This document shows, one piece after another, positions 43,447-52,388 of a DNA stretch of 64,000 nucleotides; position 1 is the first letter of the stretch, and each line of letters opens with the position of its first letter. The DNA lies in assembly GCF_900102625.1 (NCBI RefSeq), contig NZ_FMZC01000003.1, positions 124,001-188,000 on the forward strand. The letters run 5' to 3'. Under the pieces are notes generated by a model. It ran no database searches, had not been told where the DNA came from, and was given only the letters and a program-made list of their open reading frames with translations. Position numbers and translations under genes: made by a program. The stretch comes from Paracidovorax valerianellae. GTDB lineage: Bacteria; Pseudomonadota; Gammaproteobacteria; Burkholderiales; Burkholderiaceae_C.

Positions 43447-45309
43447 TCAGAACGTTTCCCAGTCGTCCTCGGAACCGGAAGCCGTCCGTGCCGGGGCGGA
43501 ACGCGGCGCTGCGGCCGCGTTGCCATTGCCAAGGCGGGGCGCTGGCGCAGTGGTCGCCGATGCCTTGGAAGGGGCTGGCTTGGGCGCAGCAGCGGCTTTC
43601 TTGGCCGGCGCCGCCGCGCCAGCGCGGGCAGCGGGAGGGGTGAGCGCTACGGGGGCAGCAGCCCGGGCGGCGGCGGGCGCTCCCGCAGAGCGGCTCAGTG
43701 CCGCAGCAGGCGCTGCCCTTGGCGCCGCAGTCCGCACCGGTGCCGCGATGGGCGCGCGCGCTACCGTCACGGCGCCCACGTTGAATACCGACACCACCTG
43801 CGACAGGCGCTGCGCCTGGTCGCGCATGGCGCTGGCTGCGGCGCTCGACTGCTCGACCAGGGCGGCGTTCTGCTGCGTCATCTGGTCCAGGTTGCTCACG
43901 GCCTGATTGACCTGGGCGATGCCGTCGCGCTGCTCGGTGGACGAGGCGGTGATCTCGCCGATCAGGTCGGACACGCGGCGCACGCTGCCCACGATCTCTT
44001 CCATGCTCTGGCCGGCCTGCGCCACTTGCTGAGAGCCGGACTCCACGTTCTGGACCGACGTATCGATCAGCAGCTTGATCTCCTTGGCGGCCTCGGCCGA
44101 GCGCTGCGCCAGGCTGCGCACTTCGGATGCCACCACCGCAAAGCCCCGGCCCTGCTCACCGGCCCGTGCTGCCTCGACGGCGGCGTTCAGCGCGAGGATG
44201 TTGGTCTGGAAGGCGATGCTATCGATCACGCCGATGATGTCGCCGATCTTGCGCGAGCTGTCGGTGATCTGCTGCATGCTCGTGACCACCTGGCCCACCA
44301 CTTCGCCGCCCCGCCCGGCCGCTTGCGCGGCGGTGGACGCCAACTGGTTGGCCTGTCGTGCGGTTTCAGCCGATTGGGTGACGGTGGCGGTCAGCTCTTC
44401 CATGCTGGCCGCGGTTTCTTCAAGGTTGGCCGCCGTCTGCTCGGTGCGGGCGGACAGGTCCTGGTTGCCCGTGGCGATCTCGCTGGAGGCCGACGAGACC
44501 GATTCCACCCCCGACCGCACCTCGGCCACCACGCCGCGCAGGCGCGCGGCCATGGCAGACAGCGAGCGCAACAGGTGGCCCAGCTCATCCTTGCGGTCGT
44601 CATGCACTTCCACGGTCAGGTCGCCCTCGGCGATGGCATCGGCCACGCCCACTGCGCGGTCCAGCGGCAGGGTGATGGAACGCACGGTCAGGCGTGCGAG
44701 GAACACGCCGAGCAGCACCACCAGCGCTGCGATGCCGACGCCGATCCAATGCGCCCGCTGGCGCTGGCGCCGGCCTTCGCTCTTGGCGGCTTCACGCTGG
44801 GCTTCCTGCTGTTCGATGAAGGTTTCCTGGGCGCGGATGTATTTGGCGACGGCTGGCAGCAGGGCGTCGTCCACCAGCTTGCGGGTGGCGTCGATGTCCG
44901 CGCGGCCTTCCTGGGCCTGGGCGGTGATCTTCAGCACGCCGCTGCGCTCGGCGGCGATGCGCTCGAGCTGCGCCTTGTCTTCGGGGCTGACCGCCTGTTC
45001 GACGATCTTCTTTTGAATCTCGGTGATGGCCGCGATGTCTGCCTTGACCTGCGTTTTCATGCGGGCGCTCAGCACCTCATCGGTCGCCACAGCGCTGACC
45101 ACGACCCGTTCGACGGCCAACTGGGTCATGCCCTTCCATCGCAGCGCCAGCGAGATGCGGTCTTCGTTGGCCTGCACGTTGGCCGTGGTTTCGGCATCGA
45201 CGCGGGCCGTGTAGTTCACGAGCGCGTAGACCAGCACCAGCATGCTGCCCATGAGGCCGAGGATGATGAGCCACAGCTTGCGGCTGACGGAAAGGTTTTG
45301 GAATTTCAT
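43447..45309 (-). CDS. Methyl-accepting chemotaxis protein with C-terminal CheR-tether pentapeptide
   Basis: 620 residues. TM1 ([20 protein letters not shown]), a four-helix-bundle periplasmic sensor (residues ~35-185), TM2, HAMP, then the signalling hairpin whose tip reads [26 protein letters not shown]. After residue ~520 comes a ~95-residue Ala/Pro/Lys linker ending in DDWETF. WETF-type C-terminal pentapeptides bind the methyltransferase CheR and deamidase CheB in E. coli receptors. ATG 45309 precedes [11 protein letters not shown]. Ligand unknown. Confidence 0.94.
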   Translation of the reverse strand: MKFQNLSVSRKLWLIILGLMGSMLVLVYALVNYTARVDAETTANVQANEDRISLALRWKGMTQLAVERVVVSAVATDEVLSARMKTQVKADIAAITEIQKKIVEQAVSPEDKAQLERIAAERSGVLKITAQAQEGRADIDATRKLVDDALLPAVAKYIRAQETFIEQQEAQREAAKSEGRRQRQRAHWIGVGIAALVVLLGVFLARLTVRSITLPLDRAVGVADAIAEGDLTVEVHDDRKDELGHLLRSLSAMAARLRGVVAEVRSGVESVSSASSEIATGNQDLSARTEQTAANLEETAASMEELTATVTQSAETARQANQLASTAAQAAGRGGEVVGQVVTSMQQITDSSRKIGDIIGVIDSIAFQTNILALNAAVEAARAGEQGRGFAVVASEVRSLAQRSAEAAKEIKLLIDTSVQNVESGSQQVAQAGQSMEEIVGSVRRVSDLIGEITASSTEQRDGIAQVNQAVSNLDQMTQQNAALVEQSSAAASAMRDQAQRLSQVVSVFNVGAVTVARAPIAAPVRTAAPRAAPAAALSRSAGAPAAARAAAPVALTPPAARAGAAAPAKKAAAAPKPAPSKASATTAPAPRLGNGNAAAAPRSAPARTASGSEDDWETF

Positions 45310-45491
45310 GGGGATGCAACGATGGAAAAAATGGCGCACGAATGCACGGTAGGGGGTTCAACGCGCCGCCTCGCCTCTGCGTGCACTCTTTTTTACATTT
45401 TGCGCATTCCAGGGGTTTATGGCAGTGGGGTTTTCCGTACTTGGTGCCATATTGCGACACGGGTCATGCCCGCCGGTCCTAGAATCGCCAC

Positions 45492-46355
45492 GTGTCCATC
45501 CTTCTCAACGCCGACCTGCACTGCCATTCCGTGGTTTCCGACGGCACGCTCACGCCGGAGGAACTCGCGGCCCGGGCGCACGCCAACGGCGTCGAGCTCT
45601 GGGCGCTGACCGACCACGACGAGATCGGCGGCCAGCACCGCGCCATGGCCGCCGCCGCATTGCATGGCCTGCCCTACCTCACCGGGGTAGAGATTTCGGT
45701 CACTTTCGCCGACACCACGGTGCACATCGTCGGCCTGGGTTTCGATCCGGACGATGCGCAGCTCAGCCATGGGCTGGCAGCCACCCGAGGCGGCCGCGGC
45801 GAACGCGCGATGGAGATGTCCCGCCAGCTGGCACAGGTCGGCATCCGCGGTGCCTACGAAGGGGCGCTGCGCTACGTAGGCAACCCTGAGTTGATCTCCC
45901 GCACGCACTTTGCGCGCTTCCTGGTCGAGACCGGCGTGTGCCGCGACACCTCGGAGGTGTTCCGCAAATACCTCACCGAAGGCAAGCCCGGCTATGTGCC
46001 GCACCGCTGGGCTGCGCTCGGCGATGCCGTGCGGTGGATCAGCGAGGCCGGCGGCATGGCCGTCATCGCCCATCCAGCCCGCTACAAGTTCAGCGCGAAT
46101 GCCGAGTACGCGCTCTTCACCGAATTCATCCAGCACGGCGGGCGCGGCGTGGAGGTGGTCACGGGCAGCCATTCGGTGGCCGAATATGGCGTGTATGCCG
46201 GTATGGCCACCGAGTTCAAGCTCGCCGCGTCGCGCGGCAGCGACTTTCACAGCCCGGACGAGTCGCACACCGATCTGGGCGCCCTGCCCTCGCTGCCCGG
46301 CGCCTTGACGCCCGTTTGGGAATTGCTGGCAGACCGCATCCATACCGCCGCCTGA
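45492..46355 (+). CDS. rnm: PHP-domain phosphoesterase (RNase AM / 3',5'-nucleoside bisphosphatase type)
   Basis: 287 residues. The PHP metal-binding motifs are NADLHCHSVVSDGTLTPEEL at the N-terminus, LTDHDEIGG near residue 38, GVEISV near residue 64, VIAHPARYKF near residue 195 and GSDFHSPDE near residue 255. E. coli YciV (RNase AM) of this family trims short RNAs and dephosphorylates pAp-type nucleotides. Start is GTG 45492. It is followed after 10 bp by yciO, a conserved pair. Confidence 0.88.
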   Translation: MSILLNADLHCHSVVSDGTLTPEELAARAHANGVELWALTDHDEIGGQHRAMAAAALHGLPYLTGVEISVTFADTTVHIVGLGFDPDDAQLSHGLAATRGGRGERAMEMSRQLAQVGIRGAYEGALRYVGNPELISRTHFARFLVETGVCRDTSEVFRKYLTEGKPGYVPHRWAALGDAVRWISEAGGMAVIAHPARYKFSANAEYALFTEFIQHGGRGVEVVTGSHSVAEYGVYAGMATEFKLAASRGSDFHSPDESHTDLGALPSLPGALTPVWELLADRIHTAA

Positions 46356-46365
46356 GGACCGCCCC

Positions 46366-47001
46366 GTGGCACAGTATTTCGAAGTCCATCCCGACAATCC
46401 GCAACCCCGGCTGCTCAAGCAGGGCGCCGCGCTGCTCAAGCAAGGCGCCGTTCTGGCCGTGCCCACCGATTCCAGCTATGCGCTGGTGTGCCAGCTCGAC
46501 GACAAGACCGCCGTAGACCGCCTGCGCCGCATTCGGCAGGTGGACGACAAGCACCACCTCACCTTGCTATGCCGCGACCTGTCGGAGCTGGCCAACTACG
46601 CCCGCGTGGACAACCGCCAGTACCGCCTGCTCAAGCTGGCCACCCCCGGCCCGTACACGTTCATCCTGGACGCCACCAAGGAAGTGCCCCGCCGCGTGAG
46701 CCATCCGCAGCGCAAGACCATCGGCCTGCGCGTGCCGGACCGCAAGGGTCTGCAACTGCTGCTGGAGTTGCATGGCGCGCCACTCCTAGCCACCACCTTC
46801 ATCGCGCCGGGTGAAACGCTGCCGCTGAACGACCCGCGCGAAATCCGCGAACGCTACGAACACCAGATCGATGCCGTCGTCGATGCTGGCGCCTGCCCGC
46901 TGGAGCCCACCACCGTGGTGGACCTGACCGACATGTACAACGGCGGCGAGCCCCGCGTGGTGCGCGAAGGCCGCGGGAGCCTGGAAGCGCTGGGGCTTTG
47001 A
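46366..47001 (+). CDS. yciO: YciO/Sua5-family L-threonylcarbamoyladenylate synthase-like protein
   Basis: 211 residues. AVLAVPTDSSYALVCQLDD near residue 28, the HHLTLLCRDLSELANYARVDN segment and PGPYTFILDATKEVPRR are YrdC/Sua5-fold signatures. YciO members have weak or uncertain activity in tRNA t6A synthesis, so the exact role is unclear. GTG 46366 is the start. It lies in a PHP-yciO-(M50)-trpS neighbourhood conserved in Betaproteobacteria. Confidence 0.9.
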   Translation: MAQYFEVHPDNPQPRLLKQGAALLKQGAVLAVPTDSSYALVCQLDDKTAVDRLRRIRQVDDKHHLTLLCRDLSELANYARVDNRQYRLLKLATPGPYTFILDATKEVPRRVSHPQRKTIGLRVPDRKGLQLLLELHGAPLLATTFIAPGETLPLNDPREIRERYEHQIDAVVDAGACPLEPTTVVDLTDMYNGGEPRVVREGRGSLEALGL

Positions 47002-47036
47002 AGGGCCCGGATCTGTAGGGTTGGCTGCCCTGGCGT

Positions 47037-48314
47037 TCAGGCCTGTAGCTGCGGCACAGAAGACGAGCGCACCGGCATCGCGGTCGGGCCGGATGGCCCG
47101 GATGGCGCATCGTCATCGTCCAGCTTGAAGGCGCCCACGGCGCGCTGCAGGTCGCTGGCACGCTCCGACAGCACCGACGCCGCGCGTGCAGCGGCCTCCA
47201 CCATGGCCGCGTTCTGCTGCGTGGCGCCATCCATGTGCGCGACGGATTGGTTCACATGGGCGATGCCATCGCTCTGTTCCTGCAGTGCGTGCGAAATCTC
47301 TCCGAGCAAGGCAGTGACCTGGCCCACGTCGTGCACGATCTCCTGCATCGTCTTGCCCGCCTGCCCGACCAGGCCAGTGCCGTTTTGCACCTGCTGGACC
47401 GATTCCTGGATCAGCGTCTTGATCTCGCGCGCCGCGACGGCGCTGCGCTGCGCCAGGCTCCGCACTTCGGAGGCCACCACGGCGAAGCCCCGGCCCTGCT
47501 CGCCGGCCCGTGCGGCCTCGACCGCAGCGTTCAGCGCGAGGATGTTGGTTTGAAAGGCAATGCCCTCGATCACCTGGATGATGTCCACGATCTTGTGGGA
47601 GCTGCCGCTGATCGCCTGCATGGTCTGCACGACCTCGCCCACGACGGCCCCGCCGCGCTCGGCCGTGGCGGAAGCGGCCACGGCCAGCCCACTGGCCGAG
47701 CGTGCCCGGTCGGCGTTCTGGCGCACGGTGGAAGTGAGCTGCTCCATGCTTGCAGCGGTTTCTGTCAGGGACGAGACCTGCTCCTGCGTGCGACGCGACA
47801 GATCGGAGTTGCCTGCATCGATATCGCCGGCGCACAGGGTGATGGCATCGGTGGACTGCTTGATGCGCGACACCAGCTCGGTCAGCGTGTCTTCCATGGT
47901 GCCCAGCGCCCCCAGAAGCCGCCCAAAATCGCCTTGCAGGTCGGAGCTGAACTCTTTGCTCAAATCGCCTGCGGCCACGGTTTCGGCGATCACGATGGCC
48001 TGGGCCAGCGGGCTCACGATGCCCTGGCGCAGCATCCAGAACGCGGCGATGGCCACGGCAAACACCGCCCCGCCCAGTATCAGCAGCCACATGCGCACAT
48101 CGTCGAGCTGGGCCTGGGCCGCCTGAACGGCTTGCACCAGGGGCTGCCGCTGCGCATCGGCCAGTCCACCCGCCAATTGCAAGGCGGCACGGTGCGAATC
48201 CTGAGCCCGGCCGATATCGGCAAGGCCGACCAACACCAGCAAGGCCATCAACGCGGCCAGCGCACCAAACGCCAAGACCAGGCGCGTACCAATCCTCAGT
48301 CTGTCCAAGCCCAT
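47037..48314 (-). CDS. Methyl-accepting chemotaxis protein with very short periplasmic region
   Basis: 425 residues. TM1 ([20 protein letters not shown]) and TM2 ([19 protein letters not shown]) are separated by only about 45 residues, too few for a full four-helix sensor. HAMP and the signalling hairpin follow, with [26 protein letters not shown] at the tip. No CheR-binding pentapeptide is present; it ends SVPQLQA. The signalling core is very like the receptor at 43,447. ATG 48314 has AGGAGACAGTCG upstream. It is inserted antisense between yciO and the M50 gene. Confidence 0.92.
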   Translation of the reverse strand: MGLDRLRIGTRLVLAFGALAALMALLVLVGLADIGRAQDSHRAALQLAGGLADAQRQPLVQAVQAAQAQLDDVRMWLLILGGAVFAVAIAAFWMLRQGIVSPLAQAIVIAETVAAGDLSKEFSSDLQGDFGRLLGALGTMEDTLTELVSRIKQSTDAITLCAGDIDAGNSDLSRRTQEQVSSLTETAASMEQLTSTVRQNADRARSASGLAVAASATAERGGAVVGEVVQTMQAISGSSHKIVDIIQVIEGIAFQTNILALNAAVEAARAGEQGRGFAVVASEVRSLAQRSAVAAREIKTLIQESVQQVQNGTGLVGQAGKTMQEIVHDVGQVTALLGEISHALQEQSDGIAHVNQSVAHMDGATQQNAAMVEAAARAASVLSERASDLQRAVGAFKLDDDDAPSGPSGPTAMPVRSSSVPQLQA

Positions 48315-48499
48315 GATCGACTGTCTCCTAATGCCTGTTGTATTGGTTATTGCAGGCAGCCACTGGCGCCTGGCGGTGTGCACAGGCTTGCGTTTGCAGC
48401 ATGCCGCCCCATGCTATCAACGATCTCGCCAGGCGCCCTCCGTAGTTGCGCTGATGCCCACGGAAAGACCGCGCTCCAGCGTCTGAGACAATCCAGCCC

Positions 48500-49168
48500 G
48501 TGGACTTCTCCAACCTCATCCAAACCGTACTCATCTACGCACTGCCGGTGCTCTTCGCCATCACGGTGCACGAGGCCGCCCACGGCTACGCGGCGCGCCA
48601 CTTCGGCGACCAGACCGCATTCATGATGGGCCGCATCACGCTCAACCCGCTCAAGCACATCGACCCGGTCGGCACCATCCTGATGCCGCTGTTGCTGTAC
48701 TTCGCCACATCGGGGGCCTTTCTCTTCGGTTACGCGAAGCCGGTGCCGGTGAATTTCGGCAACCTGCGCAACCCCAAGCGCGACATGATCTGGGTGGCGC
48801 TCGCGGGGCCGGCATCGAACTTCTTTCAGGCCATCCTGTGGGCGGTGTTTCTCATCGCGCTGGTCGGATTCGGCGTGCAGGAGCGCTTCTTCATGGAAAT
48901 GGCGCGCGCCGGCATGCTGGTGAACCTCGTCATGTGGGCCTTCAACCTGTTTCCACTGCCGCCGCTCGATGGCGGGCGCATCCTGGTCGGACTGCTGCCC
49001 TGGAAACAGGCGCAGATGGTGTCCCGCATCGAGCCCTACGGTTTCTTCATCGTGCTGGCGCTGGTCGTTGCCGGCGTGGTGGGCGCAGTCTGGCTGCGGC
49101 CCCTCATGTCGCTTGGCTATTCGGCCATCAACCTGCTGCTCACGCCCCTGATGGCGCTGGTGCGCTGA
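48500..49168 (+). CDS. Site-2 protease family (M50) membrane metalloprotease
   Basis: 222 residues, with about five to six membrane segments. The zinc motif is HEAAHGYAARHFGD near residue 23, and the third ligand is in PLPPLDGGRIL near residue 155. This short-form M50 lacks PDZ domains. Members are presumed to cut membrane-bound substrates, but the substrate here is unknown. GTG 48500 starts DFSNLIQTVLIYALPVLFAI. It lies upstream of trpS, as in related genomes. Confidence 0.9.
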   Translation: MDFSNLIQTVLIYALPVLFAITVHEAAHGYAARHFGDQTAFMMGRITLNPLKHIDPVGTILMPLLLYFATSGAFLFGYAKPVPVNFGNLRNPKRDMIWVALAGPASNFFQAILWAVFLIALVGFGVQERFFMEMARAGMLVNLVMWAFNLFPLPPLDGGRILVGLLPWKQAQMVSRIEPYGFFIVLALVVAGVVGAVWLRPLMSLGYSAINLLLTPLMALVR

Positions 49169-49256
49169 TCGGCACGCTGCAGCACTGGCAGCCGCCCAGG
49201 CAGGGTCAAACCGAACCTGCGTTCATTCCATTTCGTTTTCTGCGGACTTTGCTTCC

Positions 49257-50567
49257 ATGACCACCACGCGCTTTCTCACCGGCATCACCACCACGGGCAC
49301 GCCGCACCTGGGCAACTTCGTCGGGTCCATCCGCCCTTCCGTGGCTGCCAGCCTGCAGCCCGGCGTGCAGAGCTTTTACTTTTTGGCGGACTACCACGCA
49401 CTCATCAAATGCGAAGACCCGGCGCGCATCCAGCGGTCCACGCTCGAGATCGCGGCCAGCTGGCTCGCCGCAGGCTTGAACCCCGAGCACGTGACGTTCT
49501 ACCGGCAGTCCGACATTCCGGAGATCCCCGAACTCAACTGGCTGCTGAGCTGCGTGACCGGCAAGGGTGTGCTCAACCGCGCCCATGCCTACAAGGCCTC
49601 GCAAGACAAGAACACCGCTGCCGGCCGCGATGCCGATGACGGCGTGACTGCCGGCCTGTTCATGTACCCCGTGCTCATGGGCGCCGACATCCTGATGTTC
49701 AAGGCCCACAAGGTGCCGGTGGGCCGTGACCAGGTGCAGCACATCGAAATGGCGCGCGACATGGCGGCCAGCTTCAATCACCTGTACGGCGAGCACTTCG
49801 TGCTGCCCGAAGCCGCCATCGACGAGCACGTGGCCACCCTGCCCGGCCTCGACGGCCGCAAGATGAGCAAGAGCTACGACAACACGATCCCGCTCTTTTC
49901 GTCGCGCGAGCAACTGCGCAAGCTGATCGGCGGCATCCTGACCGACTCCCGCGCGCCCGGTGAGCCCAAAGACACCGAAGGCTCGGCCCTGTTCCAGATC
50001 TACCAGGCCTTCGCCACCGAAGCCGAAACGGCCGCGCTGCGCCAGCAATATGCCGAAGGCATCGCCTGGGGCGACGCCAAACAAGTGCTGTTCGAACGCG
50101 TGGACCAGGTCATCGCCCCCATGCGTGCACGCTACGAAGCGCTGATGGCCGACCCATCGCAGATCGAAGACACCCTGCTGGCCGGCGCTGAACGCGCACG
50201 GGCCATCGCCACGCCTTTCACCCGTGAACTGCGCGCCGCCGTAGGCCTGCGCAGCCTGCGCACGGCAGGTGCCGCGACGACGCCGGCGCAAGCCAAGCCC
50301 GCCAAGGCGGCGCTGCCTTCGTTCAAGCAATACCGCGAGGCAGACGGCAAGTTCTATTTCAAGCTGGTGGCTGCGGATGGCCGCGTGCTGCTGCAGAGTA
50401 CTGGCTTCGACGCGCCAAGAGATGCGGGCCAGGCGATTGCTCGGCTGCAGAAGGAAACTGGGGCGCTGCAGGCGTTGAAGGCTTGTCTGGTGCCTGTGGC
50501 AGGTGTTGAAGAGGGTGAAGTGGGCGAGGCCTTGCAGGCGCTGGCTATGGCAGCAGCGGCAGACTGA
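49257..50567 (+). CDS. trpS: Tryptophanyl-tRNA synthetase with C-terminal extension
   Basis: 436 residues, about 100 more than the E. coli enzyme. The class I HIGH-equivalent is TGTPHLGNFVGSI near residue 12 and KMSKS is in GRKMSKSYDN near residue 200. After residue ~325 an Ala/Pro linker leads to FKQYREADGKFYFKLVAADG, which resembles a DUF1508 (YegP-like) repeat. Similar long TrpS forms exist in Burkholderiales. It charges tRNA-Trp. A terminator follows at 50,643. Confidence 0.96.
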   Translation: MTTTRFLTGITTTGTPHLGNFVGSIRPSVAASLQPGVQSFYFLADYHALIKCEDPARIQRSTLEIAASWLAAGLNPEHVTFYRQSDIPEIPELNWLLSCVTGKGVLNRAHAYKASQDKNTAAGRDADDGVTAGLFMYPVLMGADILMFKAHKVPVGRDQVQHIEMARDMAASFNHLYGEHFVLPEAAIDEHVATLPGLDGRKMSKSYDNTIPLFSSREQLRKLIGGILTDSRAPGEPKDTEGSALFQIYQAFATEAETAALRQQYAEGIAWGDAKQVLFERVDQVIAPMRARYEALMADPSQIEDTLLAGAERARAIATPFTRELRAAVGLRSLRTAGAATTPAQAKPAKAALPSFKQYREADGKFYFKLVAADGRVLLQSTGFDAPRDAGQAIARLQKETGALQALKACLVPVAGVEEGEVGEALQALAMAAAAD

Positions 50568-50642
50568 CGCTGAAAGGAAACGGGCCGAACTGGGCGAAAG
50601 CCTGAGGAAGCGGCCTTGATCCAATAAAAAGAGCCCACAAAA

Positions 50643-50670
50643 AAGCGCCCCGAAAGGCGCTTGTTTGTTT
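50643..50670 (+). terminator. Rho-independent terminator after trpS
   Basis: AAGCGCC, CCGAAA loop, GGCGCTT, then GTTTGTTT. It lies between trpS and the convergent tRNA-Ser. Confidence 0.75.
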
Positions 50671-50675
50671 ACTTA

Positions 50676-50766
<91 letters not shown>

Positions 50767-50816
50767 TGTGTGTCGAAGCCGGAATTCTAGCAGGAAGTTG
50801 GGGCTCTCCAGGCGGC

Positions 50817-51242
50817 TCAGTACTTGCCCATGTAGTCGCGCTTGCCCAATTCCACGCCGTTGTGTCGCGCAATGGCATACGTGGCATTCACGTGAAAGAA
50901 GAACTGCGGCAGGCCGTAGTGCAGCAGGTAGTGCTCGCCGGCGAACTGCTTTTCGCGGGGCGTGCCGGGCTGCAGCGTGATCTGGCGCGTGGCGGCTTCG
51001 TTGAAAGACTCGGCGGGCAGGCCTTCGATGAATGCCAGCACGGCGTCGATGCGGGCTTGCAGATCGGCAAAGCCGACTCGCTCGGGATCGGGCATCGAGG
51101 GAACATCAGCGCCGGCCAGCCGTGCGGCGATGCCTTTGGCGAAATCGCAGGCCACCAGCACCTGGCGGGACAGCGGGAACATGTCAGGGAACAAGCGTGC
51201 CTGCAGCAGCGCGTCCGCATCGATCTTGCGTGCGGTCGCGTG
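50817..51242 (-). pseudogene. DUF1993 family gene truncated at its 5' end by the island junction
   Basis: About 141 residues match the DUF1993 family from HATARKIDADALLQARLFPD to the C-terminal HNGVELGKRDYMGKY. Family members are ~170 residues and begin with a conserved VP.F...L..L..IL.KA segment. That first ~30-residue part is absent: upstream of HATARKID the frame continues into unrelated sequence (GCKNLLATHRPT). The open frame continues to 51392, but the promoter and native start are lost. Probably non-functional. Confidence 0.85.
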
Positions 51243-51250
51243 GGTAGGTC
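51243..51250. other. Inferred left junction of the accessory island
   Basis: DUF1993 homology stops here and composition changes from GC-rich core to mixed accessory DNA. GGGTAG occurs twice within 20 bp just right of the junction. No matching copy of the missing DUF1993 N-terminus is seen further right, so the other end of the insertion, or the deletion that removed it, is outside the window or lost. Confidence 0.6.
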
Positions 51251-51308
51251 GATGGGTAGCCAACAAGTTCTTACACCCGAAGAAGCCATTTGTAACAATA
51301 GGGATCGG

Positions 51309-51358
51309 GACACTATAGGTAGTGTCTTGCCATGATGTGAGACCCCATCTATAGTGTC
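51309..51358. promoter_or_regulatory. Strong promoter with three TAGTGTC half-sites (candidate operator)
   Basis: Promoter: TTGCCA (51327-51332), 17 bp, TATAGT (51350-51355), both one mismatch from sigma70 consensus. TAGTGTC occurs at 51320-51326 and 51352-51358, and inverted as GACACTA at 51309-51315. GACACTATAG (51309-51318) is a perfect inverted match to CTATAGTGTC (51349-51358), bracketing the promoter. This layout suggests a repressor bridging the -10 and an upstream site. Confidence 0.65.
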
Positions 51359-51361
51359 TCC

Positions 51362-51552
51362 ATGGGTTTTCATCCAGCAAAAGAAGACCCACCGAGAGTT
51401 ACAGCTCTGGGTGGGTCTAGCAGACCACCGTTACCCGGCGAAATCTGCTCCTGAACTCACGTCCTAGGAAACGTTGAGCATAGCTGAGTCGTTCACGACA
51501 AGCTGTAAGGGTTCTTAAGCACCGGGGGCAGGCTGTTACCGAAAGGATTTTT
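51362..51552 (+). ncRNA. Structured ~190-nt leader RNA upstream of the YjzC-like gene
   Basis: From the predicted start of transcription to the ATG at 51553 there is no ORF of note but several stem-loops. P1 pairs 51385-51398 with 51405-51418 (14 bp, one G-G mismatch). P2 pairs AGCAGA 51419-51424 with TCTGCT 51444-51449. P3 lies at 51456-51478 and P4 at 51482-51504. An alternative stem, GGTGGGTCT 51410-51418 with AGACCACC 51422-51429, excludes both P1 and P2. The ribosome site AAAGGA is at 51542-51547. I do not recognise a known riboswitch family. Confidence 0.5.
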
Positions 51553-51738
51553 ATGACAGCAGGAAAGAAGCCCGGTACGAGTACCGGCAACAGTGGCGGC
51601 ATCTTCCAAGAAGTGGGGCCCCGTGGTGGACTCCGTGACAACTTCGCGGCAGTGCCTGACCGTAAGCCTTTGCCTCCAACTACGACTCCTGGCAGTACAT
51701 GGAAGCCAGTAAGCCGTACGCCGAATAGCAAGCGGTGA
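51553..51738 (+). CDS. YjzC-like small soluble protein
   Basis: 61 residues, Gly/Pro/Thr-rich. The core GNSGGIFQEVGPRGGLRDNF, then DRKPLPPTTTPGSTW and a basic tail TPNSKR, matches small proteins annotated as YjzC family. No function is established that I know of. ATG 51553 has AAAGGA 5 nt upstream. It follows the structured leader and is 75 bp ahead of the DUF1508 gene, with a hairpin between, so the two may form a regulated operon. Confidence 0.75.
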   Translation: MTAGKKPGTSTGNSGGIFQEVGPRGGLRDNFAAVPDRKPLPPTTTPGSTWKPVSRTPNSKR

Positions 51739-51751
51739 CGTAGCCCGGTGT

Positions 51752-51780
51752 GGGCAGTCGTAAATCTTTTGCGATTGCCC
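51752..51780 (+). terminator. Hairpin between the YjzC-like and DUF1508 genes
   Basis: GGGCAGTCG, 11-nt loop, CGATTGCCC, nine pairs with one G-U. No T-run follows, so it may be an attenuator or mRNA-stability element rather than a full terminator. Confidence 0.5.
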
Positions 51781-51813
51781 TCACCTCATCAATGCTCAAC
51801 AAAGGAATACCAG

Positions 51814-52146
51814 ATGTCCGGAATTTTTCACCTCAAGCGCAGCGGTACTCAGTACATGTTTAATCTCAAGTCCTCCGGGAATGGGGAGACTGTCCTGACC
51901 AGTGAGCGCTACACAACCAAGCAAAACGCAGACGCTGGCATCGCATCGGTGAAAGCAAATGCTCCATACGATGGGCGCTATCAGAAGCTGACTGCCAGCA
52001 ACGGCAGCCCTTACTTCACGCTCACCGCCACAAATGGCCAAGTGATCGGAACTAGCGAGTTGTACTCGTCCACCACGGCGCGTGACAACGGGATCACCTG
52101 GGTGAAGACGAATGCCCCATCTGCATCTACCGTCGATCTGACGTAA
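51814..52146 (+). CDS. Tandem DUF1508 (YegP-like) protein
   Basis: 110 residues containing two copies of the DUF1508 repeat: FHLKRSGTQYMFNLKSSGNG...ANAP (residues ~4-52) and LTASNGSPYFTLTATNGQ...TNAP (residues ~57-104). Each repeat has the Y/F-F-L-A-NG pattern followed by a helix with A..GI..VK. Single-domain relatives include E. coli YegP, of unknown function. ATG 51814 is preceded by AAAGGAATA. An inverted repeat follows at 52,158. Confidence 0.88.
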   Translation: MSGIFHLKRSGTQYMFNLKSSGNGETVLTSERYTTKQNADAGIASVKANAPYDGRYQKLTASNGSPYFTLTATNGQVIGTSELYSSTTARDNGITWVKTNAPSASTVDLT

Positions 52147-52157
52147 TTGGCGTTCCT

Positions 52158-52181
52158 GAGCGCGGCTAATCTGCCGCGCTC
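52158..52181 (+). terminator. Perfect inverted repeat after the DUF1508 gene
   Basis: GAGCGCGGC, TAATCT loop, GCCGCGCTC. It lies 12 bp past the stop. No T-run, but the 9-bp GC-rich stem and position suggest termination. Confidence 0.6.
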
Positions 52182-52388
52182 AAGCACTCCCGCGTGCTGG
52201 CTGTCTAACAGCTACAGCCAGACCTTCCGGCGGCGCTCTCCGACTGATTCTGAGTCCCATGTCCAGCCGCCCAAGGTAGGCCCGTAGTCGTGTCTGAGTA
52301 CTCCAAATAGAGCGAGCACTGTGTGGACTCAACAGCCCTAAAAAATCATGATCCAATCTTCGATTAATCTGCACCAGAGGAGAGGGTC

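Noticed and set aside
43510-43760. Ala/Pro-rich tail of the chemoreceptor as a frameshift artefact
   Set aside because: The frame ends in the functional-looking DDWETF pentapeptide, which a shifted frame would not produce.
51385-51418. The first leader stem as a simple terminator of the upstream pseudogene or the new transcript
   Set aside because: On the plus strand no T-run follows. On the minus strand a short TCTTTT follows, so weak leftward termination remains possible, but the alternative pairing makes a regulatory role more interesting.
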